Shown here piece after piece: positions 37,722 to 46,449 of a DNA stretch of 64,000 bases. Position numbers and translations under genes: made by a program. The stretch lies in NCBI RefSeq assembly GCF_000585375.1, contig NZ_KK073874.1, positions 7,785,913 through 7,849,912 of the forward strand. Direction: 5' to 3'. The notes under the pieces were generated by a model. The model saw only the letters and a list, made by a program, of their open reading frames with translations, searched no databases and was not told where the DNA came from. The stretch comes from Cryptosporangium arvum DSM 44712 (GTDB lineage: Bacteria > Actinomycetota > Actinomycetes > Mycobacteriales > Cryptosporangiaceae). Positions within the stretch are counted from its first letter, which is position 1. The number at the start of each line of letters is the position of its first letter.

Positions 37722-37769
37722 ACCTGGGAGATCGGGGCGTTGCCCCGCATCTCTCAGGTTTTGTGTTTT
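37722..37769 (+). terminator. rho-independent terminator downstream of trxA
   Basis: ACCTGGGAGAT (37722-37732) pairs with ATCTCTCAGGT (37749-37759) with one G-U pair; an inner CGGGGC/GCCCCG stem (37733-37738/37742-37747) closes on a GTT loop. TTTTGTGTTTT follows from 37759. It is the second of two hairpins in 90 bp. Confidence 0.9.
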
Positions 37770-37848
37770 CGGCCCGATGGGCTACCCGACGTGTCACCAC
37801 GGAAGACCAGGGCGAGGGCATGCGCGACGCGGGTGAAGAGTCGGCCGG

Positions 37849-39111
37849 ATGAGCAGCCCACTGGTGACAGGGCTCACCGAGCCGGGCTACGACCCGCTCG
37901 ACGACTCCTCCTCGTGGTGGGGTGGCCAGAAGATCCGCTCTCGCCCGACGATGCCGCCCGACCCGGCCGCGCTCCGGCGCCAGTCGGCCTGGCGCACCGC
38001 GATCACCGAGGTGCTGGCCGCGCCCGAGCAGATCCGCGTCGTGTTCCAGCCGATCGCCGACCTCGCCCGGGGCACCGTCGCCGGCTACGAGACGCTGGCA
38101 CGCATCGACGCGCCGGTTCCGGGCGTCGGCGACCGCCTCGCTCCCGACCAGTGGTTCGGCGCCGCCGAGGAGAACGGGCTCGGCCCCGCCCTGGAGAGCG
38201 TGGTGATCACCCGGGCCCTGGCCCGGCTCGGCGAGCTGCCACCGAACGCGTTCCTCACGGTGAACGTCAGCCCGCACCTGCTCGGCTCGCCGGAGCTCGA
38301 CGCGGCGTTCGGCAGCGTCTCCGAGCTCTCCCGCGTCGTCGTCGAGCTGACCGAACACGTGGCCTTCGGCGACCTGGCGTCGATCACCGCCGAAACCCAC
38401 CGGCTGCGTGCGGCCGGTGCGCTGATCGCGGTCGACGACGCCGGCAGCGGTTACGCCGGCCTCCAGCAGATCCTCGAGCTCCGTCCGCAGCTGGTGAAGC
38501 TCGACCGGGCGCTCGTCGCGGGCGCCGACCGAGACCCGGCCCGAGCGGCGCTGGCCGAGTTGCTCGGCCAGTTCGCCGGCCAGCTGGACGCGTGGCTGTT
38601 GGCCGAGGGCATCGAGACCGTCGGAGAACTGGCGACGTTCTGCCGGATGGGCGTACCGCTCGGCCAGGGATGGCTGCTCGGCCGCCCGGCCGACCAGATG
38701 GTGCCGCTGGCCGAGGAGGTGCGATCGCGGATCCTGGCCGAGACCTCCCGGGTGGCAGCGACCGAAGCGATCGCCAGCGTGATGCTCAGCAAGGTGGCCG
38801 TCACGACCGCGGACCGCGTGGAGGCCACGACTTCGACCGACCCCACGGTCGTGGTGGACGCCGGCGGCTCGCCGGTCGCGATCTTCGCACCGGACCCTCG
38901 GGACGGCGAGGTCCGGCAGCTGCCGGTGAGCCTGCGGGTGCTCGCCTCGGACGCCGCCGAGGACGTGCTGATGCGTGCCCTGACCCGGCCCTCGGCGCAC
39001 CGTTTCGACCCGGTGGTGTGCACCGACGGCTGGGGTCAGGTGATCGGGCTCGTGCTGATGGACGAGCTGACCCGGCACGTCGTCGGGGCGCGAGACACCG
39101 CTCACAGCTGA
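37849..39111 (+). CDS. EAL domain protein (c-di-GMP phosphodiesterase-like) with C-terminal CBS-like domain
   Basis: The 420-residue protein has an N-terminal EAL fold: VVFQPIADLARGTVAGYETL (residues 64-83), TVNVSPHLL, VVELTEH, AVDDAGSGYAGL and LAEGIE. The defining EAL triad reads Glu-Thr-Leu. Metal-binding residues in the other motifs are kept, so hydrolysis is still possible. The last 120 residues (VVVDAGGSPVAIFAPD, FDPVVCTDGWGQVIGLVLMD) look like a CBS-type or ligand-binding module. No GGDEF, membrane helix or sensor is present. It stands alone between terminators. Confidence 0.82.
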   Translation: MSSPLVTGLTEPGYDPLDDSSSWWGGQKIRSRPTMPPDPAALRRQSAWRTAITEVLAAPEQIRVVFQPIADLARGTVAGYETLARIDAPVPGVGDRLAPDQWFGAAEENGLGPALESVVITRALARLGELPPNAFLTVNVSPHLLGSPELDAAFGSVSELSRVVVELTEHVAFGDLASITAETHRLRAAGALIAVDDAGSGYAGLQQILELRPQLVKLDRALVAGADRDPARAALAELLGQFAGQLDAWLLAEGIETVGELATFCRMGVPLGQGWLLGRPADQMVPLAEEVRSRILAETSRVAATEAIASVMLSKVAVTTADRVEATTSTDPTVVVDAGGSPVAIFAPDPRDGEVRQLPVSLRVLASDAAEDVLMRALTRPSAHRFDPVVCTDGWGQVIGLVLMDELTRHVVGARDTAHS

Positions 39112-39147
39112 ACGCCTCAGGCGCGCCCACAACGAGCCGATCCTGCG

Positions 39148-39178
39148 AAAGCCGCCCCTCATCCGGCTCGGGCGGTTT
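39148..39178 (+). terminator. hairpin after the EAL gene
   Basis: AAA-G-CCGCCC (39148-39157) pairs with GGGCGG-TTT (39170-39178) around a 12-nt loop, one bulged G. It lies 36 nt beyond the EAL stop and just before the DUF1059 gene. The T-run is only three bases. Confidence 0.5.
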
Positions 39179-39199
39179 CCCTGCGAACGGAGACCGGTC

Positions 39200-39379
39200 A
39201 TGAAGCACTTCGCCTGTGGTGACGTCGTCCGCGGTTGTACGGCGGTGTTCGTCGGCGACACCGACGACGAGATCCTGGCCCTGGTGGGCCGGCACGCCCG
39301 CACCGACCACGGGCTGGTCGACCTGCCGGGAGAACTCGTCGCCGCAGTGCGGAGCGCCATCACTACTCAGGCCGCTTGA
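39200..39379 (+). CDS. DUF1059 family small protein
   Basis: The 59-residue protein begins MKHFACGDVVRGCTAVFVGD and contains DDEILALVGRHARTDHGL. Two Cys at residues 6 and 13 and the HAR-x-x-HG motif fit DUF1059, a widespread small protein of unknown function. A GGAGA lies about 6 nt upstream of ATG 39200. Its end overlaps the convergent AlkC-like gene by 17 bp. Confidence 0.8.
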   Translation: MKHFACGDVVRGCTAVFVGDTDDEILALVGRHARTDHGLVDLPGELVAAVRSAITTQAA

Positions 39380-40454
39380 GTAGGGAGAACTCGGTACGAC
39401 CGGCGGCGACGCCGTTGAGCTGCAGCTCGAGGGCGTGCAGCCCCGGGTGGTAGCGGCGGGTGGTGATCTCGCGGAACGAATGGCTCCGCGAGATCTCCCG
39501 CCGCTCGCCCGGGGCCAGCGTCGCGGTGGTGAGCTTGAACGTCTTCCCGGTGAGCCGCCCGTCGGCTTTCCGGTGGTGGACGACGTAGTCCACGGCGACG
39601 ACGGCCGACTCGTCGGTGAGGTTGGTGACCGCCGCGGTGAAGTGCAGTGCGCCCCCGTACGGGACCTCCACGGCCGCCAGCGTCGGCCCGACCACGTCGA
39701 GCGTGGCGCCCGTGGTGAAGCCCAGCAGTGCCAGCGCCGCGGGATCACCCTTCTTGACCAGCGTGCGCAGGGCGTGCCGGACCAGCCGCTCGGTGTTCTC
39801 GTCGGGTGCCGCCAGCCAGCCCGCCGCGGTCGACACGACCAGCTCCGGATGATTCCGGCTCAGGTCGTTGAGGTGGTTGGCCACCGACCGGCGTACGTAC
39901 TCGCTCTCGTCGCGGTAGAGCGCGGTGAGGATCGGGATCGTCGCGCGCGGCCGGGCCAGGATCGCCGGTACACGTTTCGCCCAGGGAAGGAACGGGCGCG
40001 TGCCCTCCGACGCCAGCCGACGGACGTGCTCGTCGGGTGATTCCGCCCAGTCCAGGACGATCGGGAGCGCCCGGTCCAGGTCGTGGGCGAGCAGCGCCCG
40101 GATCGCGAACTCACCGCTCAGCCGCGGGGTGAGCTCCGCGAGCAGGGCGAAAACGTCGACGAACGCCGCATCGCCGCCGCTTTCCAGTGCGCGGGTGGCA
40201 GCCGCGGTGGTGACCGGCCAGATGCCCCAGCCGCCGAGCGCCGCCGCCCGGATCGTCGCCGCGAACGAGTCGTAGCCGCCGGGCAGGTCGGCGAGGAGTG
40301 CGTCGCGGATCAGGTCGCTGCGCTCACGGAGCGGAAGATCGCCGAGCTCGACCCGGCGCAGCGCGGTGAACGGGTTCTCCGGAGCCGCCGCGGTGAGCGC
40401 GCGGGTCAACGCGGCCAGCGCGGGTGCGCCAAGCAGTTCGTCGGCGAAAGGCAT
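39363..40454 (-). CDS. DNA alkylation repair protein, AlkC/AlkD-like HEAT-repeat glycosylase with Ig-like C-domain
   Basis: The 363-residue protein has an alpha-helical HEAT-repeat region (about residues 1-245; WAESPDEHVRRLASEGTRPF, DESEYVRRSVANHLNDLSRN) as in AlkC/AlkD, which excise 3-methyladenine and related lesions. A C-terminal beta-rich part (LAAVEVPYGGALHFTAAVTN, TTRRYHPGLHALELQLNG) resembles the Ig-like domain reported for the AlkC group. ATG 40454 is the start. It is one of several alkylation-repair genes in this window. Confidence 0.85.
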   Translation of the reverse strand: MPFADELLGAPALAALTRALTAAAPENPFTALRRVELGDLPLRERSDLIRDALLADLPGGYDSFAATIRAAALGGWGIWPVTTAAATRALESGGDAAFVDVFALLAELTPRLSGEFAIRALLAHDLDRALPIVLDWAESPDEHVRRLASEGTRPFLPWAKRVPAILARPRATIPILTALYRDESEYVRRSVANHLNDLSRNHPELVVSTAAGWLAAPDENTERLVRHALRTLVKKGDPAALALLGFTTGATLDVVGPTLAAVEVPYGGALHFTAAVTNLTDESAVVAVDYVVHHRKADGRLTGKTFKLTTATLAPGERREISRSHSFREITTRRYHPGLHALELQLNGVAAGRTEFSLLKRPE

Positions 40455-40530
40455 GACCGCATCCTGCGCCGGGGGTACGACAGTTCCGCACCGCGTTCCG
40501 GCGCTGACCCGCGGAGGTCAGCTCCGGCTT

Positions 40531-41037
40531 CTACTTCCGTTCGATCGCGAACATCAGCGAGTCGCGCCAGACCCCGCGCACGAGCACGTGGTCGACCAGG
40601 TGGTCGACCTGCTCGAGCCCGGTCTTGGTCAGCACCCGGGCCGACGCGAGGTTCTCCGGCGAGCAGGTCGCCTCGATCCGCTTCAGCCCCAGGGGCCCGA
40701 ACCCGTGGTCGACGAGGAGCCGGGCGGCCTCGGTGGCGTAACCGCGGCCCCAGTACGCGCGTGCCAGCGTGTACCCGAAAACGCCGAGGTCGTCGCGCAC
40801 CTGCATCTCGACGCCGCCGATCACGTCGCCGGAGTCACGCAGCTCCACCGCGAACGGATGCACCGACGACGGCGGGGCGACGACCGCGCGGATGAACTCG
40901 GCGGTGTCGGCGGGGGTGTTGGGGCCCCAGTCGGTGAACCGGGTCACCTCGGGGTCCGAGGCGTACCGGTGAACGGCCGCCTCGTCCGTGGACCGGAACG
41001 GGCGCAGCCGCAACCGTGCCCCGAGGAGTTCGCTCAC
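40531..41037 (-). CDS. GNAT acetyltransferase, RimJ/RimL type
   Basis: The 168-residue protein has the RimJ-like pattern: LRLRPFRSTDEAAVHRYASD, DSGDVIGGVEM, YTLARAYWGRGYATEAARLL (acetyl-CoA loop) and IEATCSPENLASARVLTKTG. It probably acetylates an N-terminus or small amine; the substrate is unknown. GTG 41037 follows the VOC gene stop by 4 nt, so the two are likely co-transcribed. Confidence 0.85.
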   Translation of the reverse strand: MSELLGARLRLRPFRSTDEAAVHRYASDPEVTRFTDWGPNTPADTAEFIRAVVAPPSSVHPFAVELRDSGDVIGGVEMQVRDDLGVFGYTLARAYWGRGYATEAARLLVDHGFGPLGLKRIEATCSPENLASARVLTKTGLEQVDHLVDHVLVRGVWRDSLMFAIERK

Positions 41038-41041
41038 GGCC

Positions 41042-41416
41042 TCACCCCAGCGGTCCCGCGACGCCGACGAGGTTGCCCTCGGGGTCGACGAACTGCCCGA
41101 CCTGGAAGTCGCCCGACGCCGGTTCCGGCCCCAGCACCCGGATGCCACCCAGCCGCTCGGCGTCGCACAGGGCGGCCTCCACGTCCGGCACCGCGACGTA
41201 GAACAGCACCCGGGGCCGGTGGCCCTCGCCCCCGCCGACCCCACCGTTGATGCCGGCGGTGCTCGCCTCGATGAAGCCGTACTCGCCCGGCTGGGAGACC
41301 GTGTCGGTCGTGGCGTCACCGACGCCGTACTCCCAGTCGAACAGCGCGCCGTAGTAGTCGCGGAGCTTCGCCGGCTCCGCGCCGATGATCTCGAAGTGCA
41401 CAACCGGTCGTCCCAT
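41042..41416 (-). CDS. VOC family protein (glyoxalase/bleomycin-resistance-like)
   Basis: The 124-residue protein is a single-chain VOC fold: MGRPVVHFEIIGAEPAKLRD, LFDWEY, then the second half VLFYVAVPDVEAALCDAERLGG, FVDPEGNLVGVAG. It resembles the VOC group often annotated as glyoxalase-like or antibiotic-protection proteins. ATG 41416 has GGAGAAGG upstream. The reaction is not known. Confidence 0.83.
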   Translation of the reverse strand: MGRPVVHFEIIGAEPAKLRDYYGALFDWEYGVGDATTDTVSQPGEYGFIEASTAGINGGVGGGEGHRPRVLFYVAVPDVEAALCDAERLGGIRVLGPEPASGDFQVGQFVDPEGNLVGVAGPLG

Positions 41417-41465
41417 GGCCTTCTCCTCACTCGTTTTCAGAATGACGAAGGACACCAACGGTTTT

Positions 41466-42212
41466 CTACTTCACCGCGACGATCCGGAGCCGGCGGTAAT
41501 CGGCCCACCAGGCCCCGTTGCGCCAGAGCACCTCGTGCACGCGCTCCTCCAACGTCCGGAAGAACACCGCCTCGTCCACGCCGTCGAGCAGGAACGCGGC
41601 GAACATACGCACCCAGTTCTCCAGACCGGCGGTGCCGTCGAGCACGGTGGGGCGATCGAACAACCACGCCGAACGGACCTCGAGCCCGGCCCGCTCCACC
41701 ACCCTCGCGTACTGCGCCACCGACGGGTAGTACCAGGGCGTCCGCGCCGCCGGCAGGCCCGCTTCCGCCCGGACCTCCTGCGCGGCGCCGACGATCGTGC
41801 CGACGTTGCCGGAGCCGCCGAACTCGGCGACGAACCGGCCGCCGGGCCGCAGTGCCTTGGCCACCGACGAGGCGACCCGCCACGGCTGTGGCACCCAGTG
41901 CAGCACCGCGTTGGAGAACACCGCGTCGTACCGGTTCTCGACGCCCAGCTTCCGGGCGTCCGCGACCGAGAAGTACGGGAAGTCGGGGTACTTCTCCTCG
42001 GCGCGGGCGATCATCTCGGCGCTGGCGTCGACGCCGTCGGCGACCACCCGGCGCGAGCGCAGCAACGCCACGTGGTCACCCGTGCCGCAGCCCAGGTCGA
42101 GCACGCGCTCACCGGGGAGCGCGGCCAGCAGTTCGAGCAGATCCTGCCCGTACGAGGCGACGAAACCGTGGTGACGGTCGTACAGCGCGGCATCCCAGGT
42201 CTGCGTGCTCAT
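41466..42212 (-). CDS. class I SAM-dependent methyltransferase (trans-aconitate methyltransferase-like)
   Basis: The 248-residue protein begins MSTQTWDAALYDRHHGFVAS and has the SAM motif VLDLGCGTGDHVALL, then DASAEMIARAEEKYP, FSNAVLHWVPQPW and LRPGGRFVAEFGG. The layout matches the Tam-like branch, which methylates small carboxylic acids. The substrate is unproven. ATG 42212 fits the family N-terminus. Confidence 0.83.
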   Translation of the reverse strand: MSTQTWDAALYDRHHGFVASYGQDLLELLAALPGERVLDLGCGTGDHVALLRSRRVVADGVDASAEMIARAEEKYPDFPYFSVADARKLGVENRYDAVFSNAVLHWVPQPWRVASSVAKALRPGGRFVAEFGGSGNVGTIVGAAQEVRAEAGLPAARTPWYYPSVAQYARVVERAGLEVRSAWLFDRPTVLDGTAGLENWVRMFAAFLLDGVDEAVFFRTLEERVHEVLWRNGAWWADYRRLRIVAVK

Positions 42213-42258
42213 GCCTCCGACCTTATCGGTGTTCTCACGATTCAGGAATACCGTCTCA

Positions 42259-43086
42259 TTATGTGGAGGAGAGTTGACCCAGCAGCCGGCTGAGCAGCGC
42301 TGCGACACCAGGCACGCTGACGATCACTCCCAGCACGGCCAAAACGGTGAACGCCGGCACCAGCACCGTGCGCTCCACCGTGCCACCGGCGCGCACCGCG
42401 ATCTTGTCGGGCATACCGATCTCGTACCACCGTTCCCCACGGATCGGCAGCGGCCACAGCACCGGACAGCCCGCCTTCGTGATCATGTCGCCGAACGTGT
42501 GCACCACGCAGCCGATGCCGACCGAGAGACCGAGCAACGGATAGCCCCGGTCGGCGGGCAACGTGTCGATCGCGACGTACGCGGCGGCCGCGGACAGCGC
42601 GGTGACGATGATCCATCCGGACGCCTTCACCGCATCCGCCATCAGGCCGCGGATGCCGAGTCCGAAGAGGAAGAACAACGCGATGGCCACGGCCGTCTTG
42701 CCGTACTGCTCAGCCAGGTAGCCTGTGCCGGCACCGAGCCCGGCAGCGAACAGCCAGGTGTGCGTGAACGTGCGGTGGCCGTTGCGTCGCTTGCCGTCGC
42801 GCTTCGAGCGAGTGAGCTTGTAGACGCCGAGCGAGAACTTCTCCACGCATTCGGCGAGGAACAACGAGACGACGCCGAACGTGCGGGCCACCGTGGCGCC
42901 GCCCTGGTTCTTGGTCACCTTGCCCGAGGTGTCCAGGTCAGGCAGTAACGCGGCCCCAGCGCACGCGACCGTGTAGGTCGTCAGCTCGATCGGCGACTGC
43001 ATGTAATGACCGAGTTGGGCCGCCACCGCGGAGCCGACCAACCAGGCGGCCGCTCCGGAGATGGCATGGGTAGGCCCCATGACCAT
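42259..43086 (-). CDS. membrane-bound metal-dependent hydrolase, YdjM/DUF457 family
   Basis: The 275-residue integral membrane protein carries the family motifs MGPTHAISGAAAWL, LPDLDTSGKVTK, HRTFTHTWLFAAGLG and the late VVHTFGDMITKAGCPVLWPL. His and Asp residues in these could bind a metal. E. coli YdjM is LexA-controlled, but the biochemical role is unclear. Six to seven hydrophobic segments are visible. ATG 43086 or the second ATG at 43080 starts it. Confidence 0.85.
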   Translation of the reverse strand: MVMGPTHAISGAAAWLVGSAVAAQLGHYMQSPIELTTYTVACAGAALLPDLDTSGKVTKNQGGATVARTFGVVSLFLAECVEKFSLGVYKLTRSKRDGKRRNGHRTFTHTWLFAAGLGAGTGYLAEQYGKTAVAIALFFLFGLGIRGLMADAVKASGWIIVTALSAAAAYVAIDTLPADRGYPLLGLSVGIGCVVHTFGDMITKAGCPVLWPLPIRGERWYEIGMPDKIAVRAGGTVERTVLVPAFTVLAVLGVIVSVPGVAALLSRLLGQLSST

Positions 43087-43195
43087 GCGCGCTCACTTTC
43101 CACTGTGTACGTCGGAGATCCACGGTAGAACCTCGGCGAAACCCGCACAGTGAAGCACGCAGCGTTCGACCAACCGGACAGCGACACGCGTGAAA

Positions 43196-43705
43196 TCAAA
43201 CGTCTGTGCGAGCCTCGTGATCGAGGAGCCGACGCTTGACCTGGACGCCCCAGCGGAATCCGCCGAGCGTGCCGTCCTGCCGTAGCACGCGGTGACACGG
43301 CACGAACAACGCGGCCGCGTTGCGGGCACAGGCCGACGCCGCGGCCCGGATCGCGGCCGGGTTGCCGGCCAGCCGGGCGTACTCCGTGTAGGTGATCGCC
43401 GAGCCCGGCGGCACGGTACGCAGGACCTCCCAGGCCTGCTGCAGGAACTCTCCGGACCGCTGGCGAACGGGGATCGCGTCGATGGCCGTGAGGTCGCCCT
43501 CGTGGTACTGCACGATCGCCTTGGTGACGTCACCCAGCTCGGCCCGGGCCGAGAACTCGGCCGGACGCAGCGACGGATGGATGATCCCGATCAGATCCTC
43601 GATCGTGCTCGTCCAGCCGCTGGCCAGCACGGTGCCGTCGGTCTCGATCGCGGTGAACGGGCCGATCCGGGTGTCGACCGTGGCGTAGTAGGTCGGGGAG
43701 GACAT
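43196..43705 (-). CDS. ogt: methylated-DNA--protein-cysteine S-methyltransferase
   Basis: Ogt removes O6-alkyl groups from guanine by a suicidal transfer to its own cysteine. The 169-residue protein contains the acceptor motif LFVPCHRVLRQDGTLGGFRW, the DNA-binding segment YTEYARLAGNPAAIRAAASA and the N-terminal ribonuclease-H-like domain. The gene follows the Ada-AlkA fusion by 15 bp on the same strand; mycobacteria have the same alkA-ogt pair (Rv1317c-Rv1316c). Confidence 0.94.
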   Translation of the reverse strand: MSSPTYYATVDTRIGPFTAIETDGTVLASGWTSTIEDLIGIIHPSLRPAEFSARAELGDVTKAIVQYHEGDLTAIDAIPVRQRSGEFLQQAWEVLRTVPPGSAITYTEYARLAGNPAAIRAAASACARNAAALFVPCHRVLRQDGTLGGFRWGVQVKRRLLDHEARTDV

Positions 43706-43720
43706 GACGTCCGTCCTTTC

Positions 43721-45163
43721 TCACTGGTGTTCGGATTGCCACAGGTGGAGCACGGCGTACGACCGCCACGGGCGCCAGCGGCTCGCGTAGTCGTCAAGCG
43801 CGTGCGGTGTCCCGGGCAGCCCGAGGCGCGCGGCCGCGCGTCGGACCCCGAGATCACCGGGGAGGAACACATCGGGAGCTCCGGTGGCGCGGAGCGCGAT
43901 GTAACCGGCGGTCCAGGGCCCGATGCCGGGGATCTCCTGGAGAACCGCCAACGCGTCGGCGGGGTCGGTGCCGGAATCGAGGACGAGGTCACCGCTGGCG
44001 AGCGTGGCGCACAGCGCGAGCAACGATCGCGCCCGGCTGGCCGGCATCGGCAGGTCGGCCGGGGTGAGTTCGGCCAGCACACCGGCCGACGGGAAGACGC
44101 GTGCGCCTTCGGGCTCGACCGGGTCGCCGTAGGCCTCGGCCAACCGGCCGGCGACCGTGCGGGCGGCCGCCACCGACACCTGCTGGCCGAGCACCGCGCG
44201 GACCGCGAGTTCCGTACCGTCGACCGCGCCCGGAACACGCAGGCCCGGGTGCGCGGCGACGAGCCCTTCGAGCACCGGGTCGGTGGCCAGCGCGCTGTCG
44301 ACCGCGACCGGGTCGGCGTCCAGATCGAGCAGGCGCCGGCAGCGGTGCACGGCGGTGCCGAGATCGCGCAGGTCCGCGAGCGTCAGCTCGGCGCGGACGT
44401 ACCCGGCGGCCGGAGTGAGCGCGACCGCGCCGACCCCGTGCGGGAGCCGGAGCGTTCGCTGATAGGTGTCCCCGTCGATCCGCTCGACCCCCGGCACCGC
44501 TCTGGCTCCGAGGAAGCCCCAGAGCGCCGCGGCGTCGAACGGCTCCCGGTACGCGAGCCGAAGACTGATCACGCCGGGGCCGCCGACCGCCTTCGAGCCG
44601 CGCTTGACCCGCAGCTCGCTCGGCGTCGACGCGAACACCTCACGCACGGTGTCGTTGAACTGCCGGATGCTGCTGAACCCGGCCGCGAACGCGACCTCGG
44701 CGAACGGCAACGCGGTGGTTTCGATCAGCGTGCGCGCGATCTGCGCCCGCCGGGCCCGCGCCAGTGCGAGCGGCCCCACGCCGAGCTCGGCGATGAGTTG
44801 CCGGTTGAGATGGCGGGCCGAGTAGCCGAGCCGCTGGGCCAGGCCACTGACGCCGTCGCGCTCGACGACACCATCGCTGACCAGCCGCATCGCCCGCCCG
44901 ACCAGGTCGGCACGCAGATCCCAGTCGGGCGAGCCGGGCGCCGCGTCGGGCAGGCAGCGCAGGCAGGCCCGGAAGCCCTCGGCCTGCGCTGTCGCCGGGG
45001 TGCGGTAGAAGCGGACATTGCTGCGCTTCGGCGTCATCGCCGGGCAGCTCGGGCGGCAATAGATGCCGGTGGACGTCACCGCGAGCACGAACTGCCCATC
45101 GAACCGCGAGTCGCGGCTGCGAGCGACGCGGTAGCAGAAATCGGGGTCGAGTAGAGCGGTCAC
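43721..45163 (-). CDS. alkA: Ada-AlkA fusion: methylphosphotriester sensor/activator and 3-methyladenine glycosylase II
   Basis: The 480-residue protein has three domains. An Ada-type zinc domain (residues 1-75) has four Cys (C36, C40, C67, C70), including the methyl acceptor. An AraC-type HTH follows (GLAQRLGYSARHLNRQLIAE, VAFAAGFSSIRQFNDTVRE). The AlkA glycosylase (about 200-480) has helix-hairpin-helix IPGIGPWTAGYIALRA and the catalytic Asp region FLPGDLGVRRA. It should sense methylated phosphate backbone, activate the adaptive response and excise alkylated bases. GTG 45163 is the family-consistent start; it probably controls itself and ogt. Confidence 0.93.
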   Translation of the reverse strand: MTALLDPDFCYRVARSRDSRFDGQFVLAVTSTGIYCRPSCPAMTPKRSNVRFYRTPATAQAEGFRACLRCLPDAAPGSPDWDLRADLVGRAMRLVSDGVVERDGVSGLAQRLGYSARHLNRQLIAELGVGPLALARARRAQIARTLIETTALPFAEVAFAAGFSSIRQFNDTVREVFASTPSELRVKRGSKAVGGPGVISLRLAYREPFDAAALWGFLGARAVPGVERIDGDTYQRTLRLPHGVGAVALTPAAGYVRAELTLADLRDLGTAVHRCRRLLDLDADPVAVDSALATDPVLEGLVAAHPGLRVPGAVDGTELAVRAVLGQQVSVAAARTVAGRLAEAYGDPVEPEGARVFPSAGVLAELTPADLPMPASRARSLLALCATLASGDLVLDSGTDPADALAVLQEIPGIGPWTAGYIALRATGAPDVFLPGDLGVRRAAARLGLPGTPHALDDYASRWRPWRSYAVLHLWQSEHQ

Positions 45164-45239
45164 GACAACGATCCTGCCCTGCGGACCCCCTCGGAGGCTG
45201 GCGGGAATCGGACCTGTGCATAACGTGCGATCCTGTGGC

Positions 45240-46145
45240 GTGACCGAAACGGATTTCGAGTTCCACAGCGACGGGCTGGCCCTTGCCGGCGTCCTGCGTG
45301 TCCCGTCCGGCCAGGCCCCGGACGGCGGTTGGCCGGCGCTCGTGTTCACCGGTCCGCTCTCCGGCGTCAAGGAGCAGGTCGTCGGTGGATACGCCGAGCG
45401 CCTGACCGCGGCCGGGTACGTCACGCTGGCGTTCGACCACCGGAACTTCGGCGCGAGCGACGGGGAGCCCCGTCAGCACGAGGACGCCGCGGGCAAGCTC
45501 GCCGACCTCCGCGACGCGGTCAGCGCGCTGGGGATCCACCCGGCCGTCGACGCCGCCCGCATCGGTGCGGTCGGGGTCTGCCTCGGCGGCGGGTACGCGC
45601 TGCGGTTCGCCGCGTTCGACCCGCGGATCAAGGCGGTGGCGTGCATCGCCGGTGGGTACAACGACCCCGCCGCGATGCGCTCGGCGATGGGTGCCGACGG
45701 CTACCGGGCGCAGCTCGCGCACTTCGCCGAATCCGCCGCCGAGCAGTACCGCACCGGGCAGGTCGACTACCTCGCCGCGGTGTCCGGCGACGAGGACGAA
45801 CCGGCGGTGATGGCCGGCGCCGAGCCGTTCGCGTACTACGGCACCGAGCGCTCGGCGAGCCCCGGCTGGGTCAACCGGCTCACCCGGCAGACCGTCCGCG
45901 AGCTGATCACGGTGGACCTGGCCATCGGCGCCGACTTCCTCGGGCCGACGCCGCTGCTCGTCGTCCACGGCACCACCGACGCGTTCTGCTCGCCCGACGG
46001 CGCACGAGCGGTGTTCGAACGGGCGACCGGTCCGAGCGAGATCCTCTGGCTCGAGACCACGAACCACATCGATCTGTACGACCGCCCCGAGTACGTCGAC
46101 CCGGCCACGGAGCGCATGGCCGAGTTCTTTACCGGACATTTGTGA
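45240..46145 (+). CDS. alpha/beta hydrolase, dienelactone hydrolase-like
   Basis: The 301-residue protein has the hydrolase fold: LVFTGPLSGVKEQVVGGYAE, VTLAFDHRNFGASDG, and a nucleophile elbow GAVGVCLGGGYALRFAA where Cys replaces the usual Ser, as in dienelactone hydrolases. The acid and His are in VVHGTTDAFCSPDGA and ETTNHIDLYDRPEY. It resembles E. coli YcjY-type proteins. The substrate is unknown. GTG 45240 was chosen over GTG 45216. It is divergent from the Ada-AlkA gene. Confidence 0.8.
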   Translation: MTETDFEFHSDGLALAGVLRVPSGQAPDGGWPALVFTGPLSGVKEQVVGGYAERLTAAGYVTLAFDHRNFGASDGEPRQHEDAAGKLADLRDAVSALGIHPAVDAARIGAVGVCLGGGYALRFAAFDPRIKAVACIAGGYNDPAAMRSAMGADGYRAQLAHFAESAAEQYRTGQVDYLAAVSGDEDEPAVMAGAEPFAYYGTERSASPGWVNRLTRQTVRELITVDLAIGADFLGPTPLLVVHGTTDAFCSPDGARAVFERATGPSEILWLETTNHIDLYDRPEYVDPATERMAEFFTGHL

Positions 46146-46269
46146 CAAGTTCCGGATTCGGCTGTGATGATTGTCCGCCGGATAGCTGACAGCATTCACT
46201 TGTCAGGCACGACACAATAAGTGGAGCCGAAACACTAACTCGCGCGATGCTCCGGGGGGTGATCGACCC

Positions 46270-46449
46270 ATGACGCTGGCGAACGCATCGAGCCACCCCC
46301 TCGGTGCCCACCGGGTCACCGCCGCCCCGGCCGCGGAGGCCGGCCTCTGGACCCGCGCCGTCGACAAGGTCAAGGAACGCCGCCGCCGACGCTACGTGGC
46401 CGCCGTCAAGCGCCGCCTACGCCGCTACGACCCGCCATCGGGCAAGTAG
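46270..46449 (+). CDS. small basic hypothetical protein
   Basis: A 59-residue frame starts at ATG 46270 with a G-rich ribosome site (GGGGGGTGAT, 46253-46262). The N-terminal half is Ala/Ser-rich. The C-terminal half is strongly basic (KVKERRRRRYVAAVKRRLRR). The 120 bp upstream are AT-richer than average, as expected of a promoter. No family is recognised. Confidence 0.45.
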   Translation: MTLANASSHPLGAHRVTAAPAAEAGLWTRAVDKVKERRRRRYVAAVKRRLRRYDPPSGK

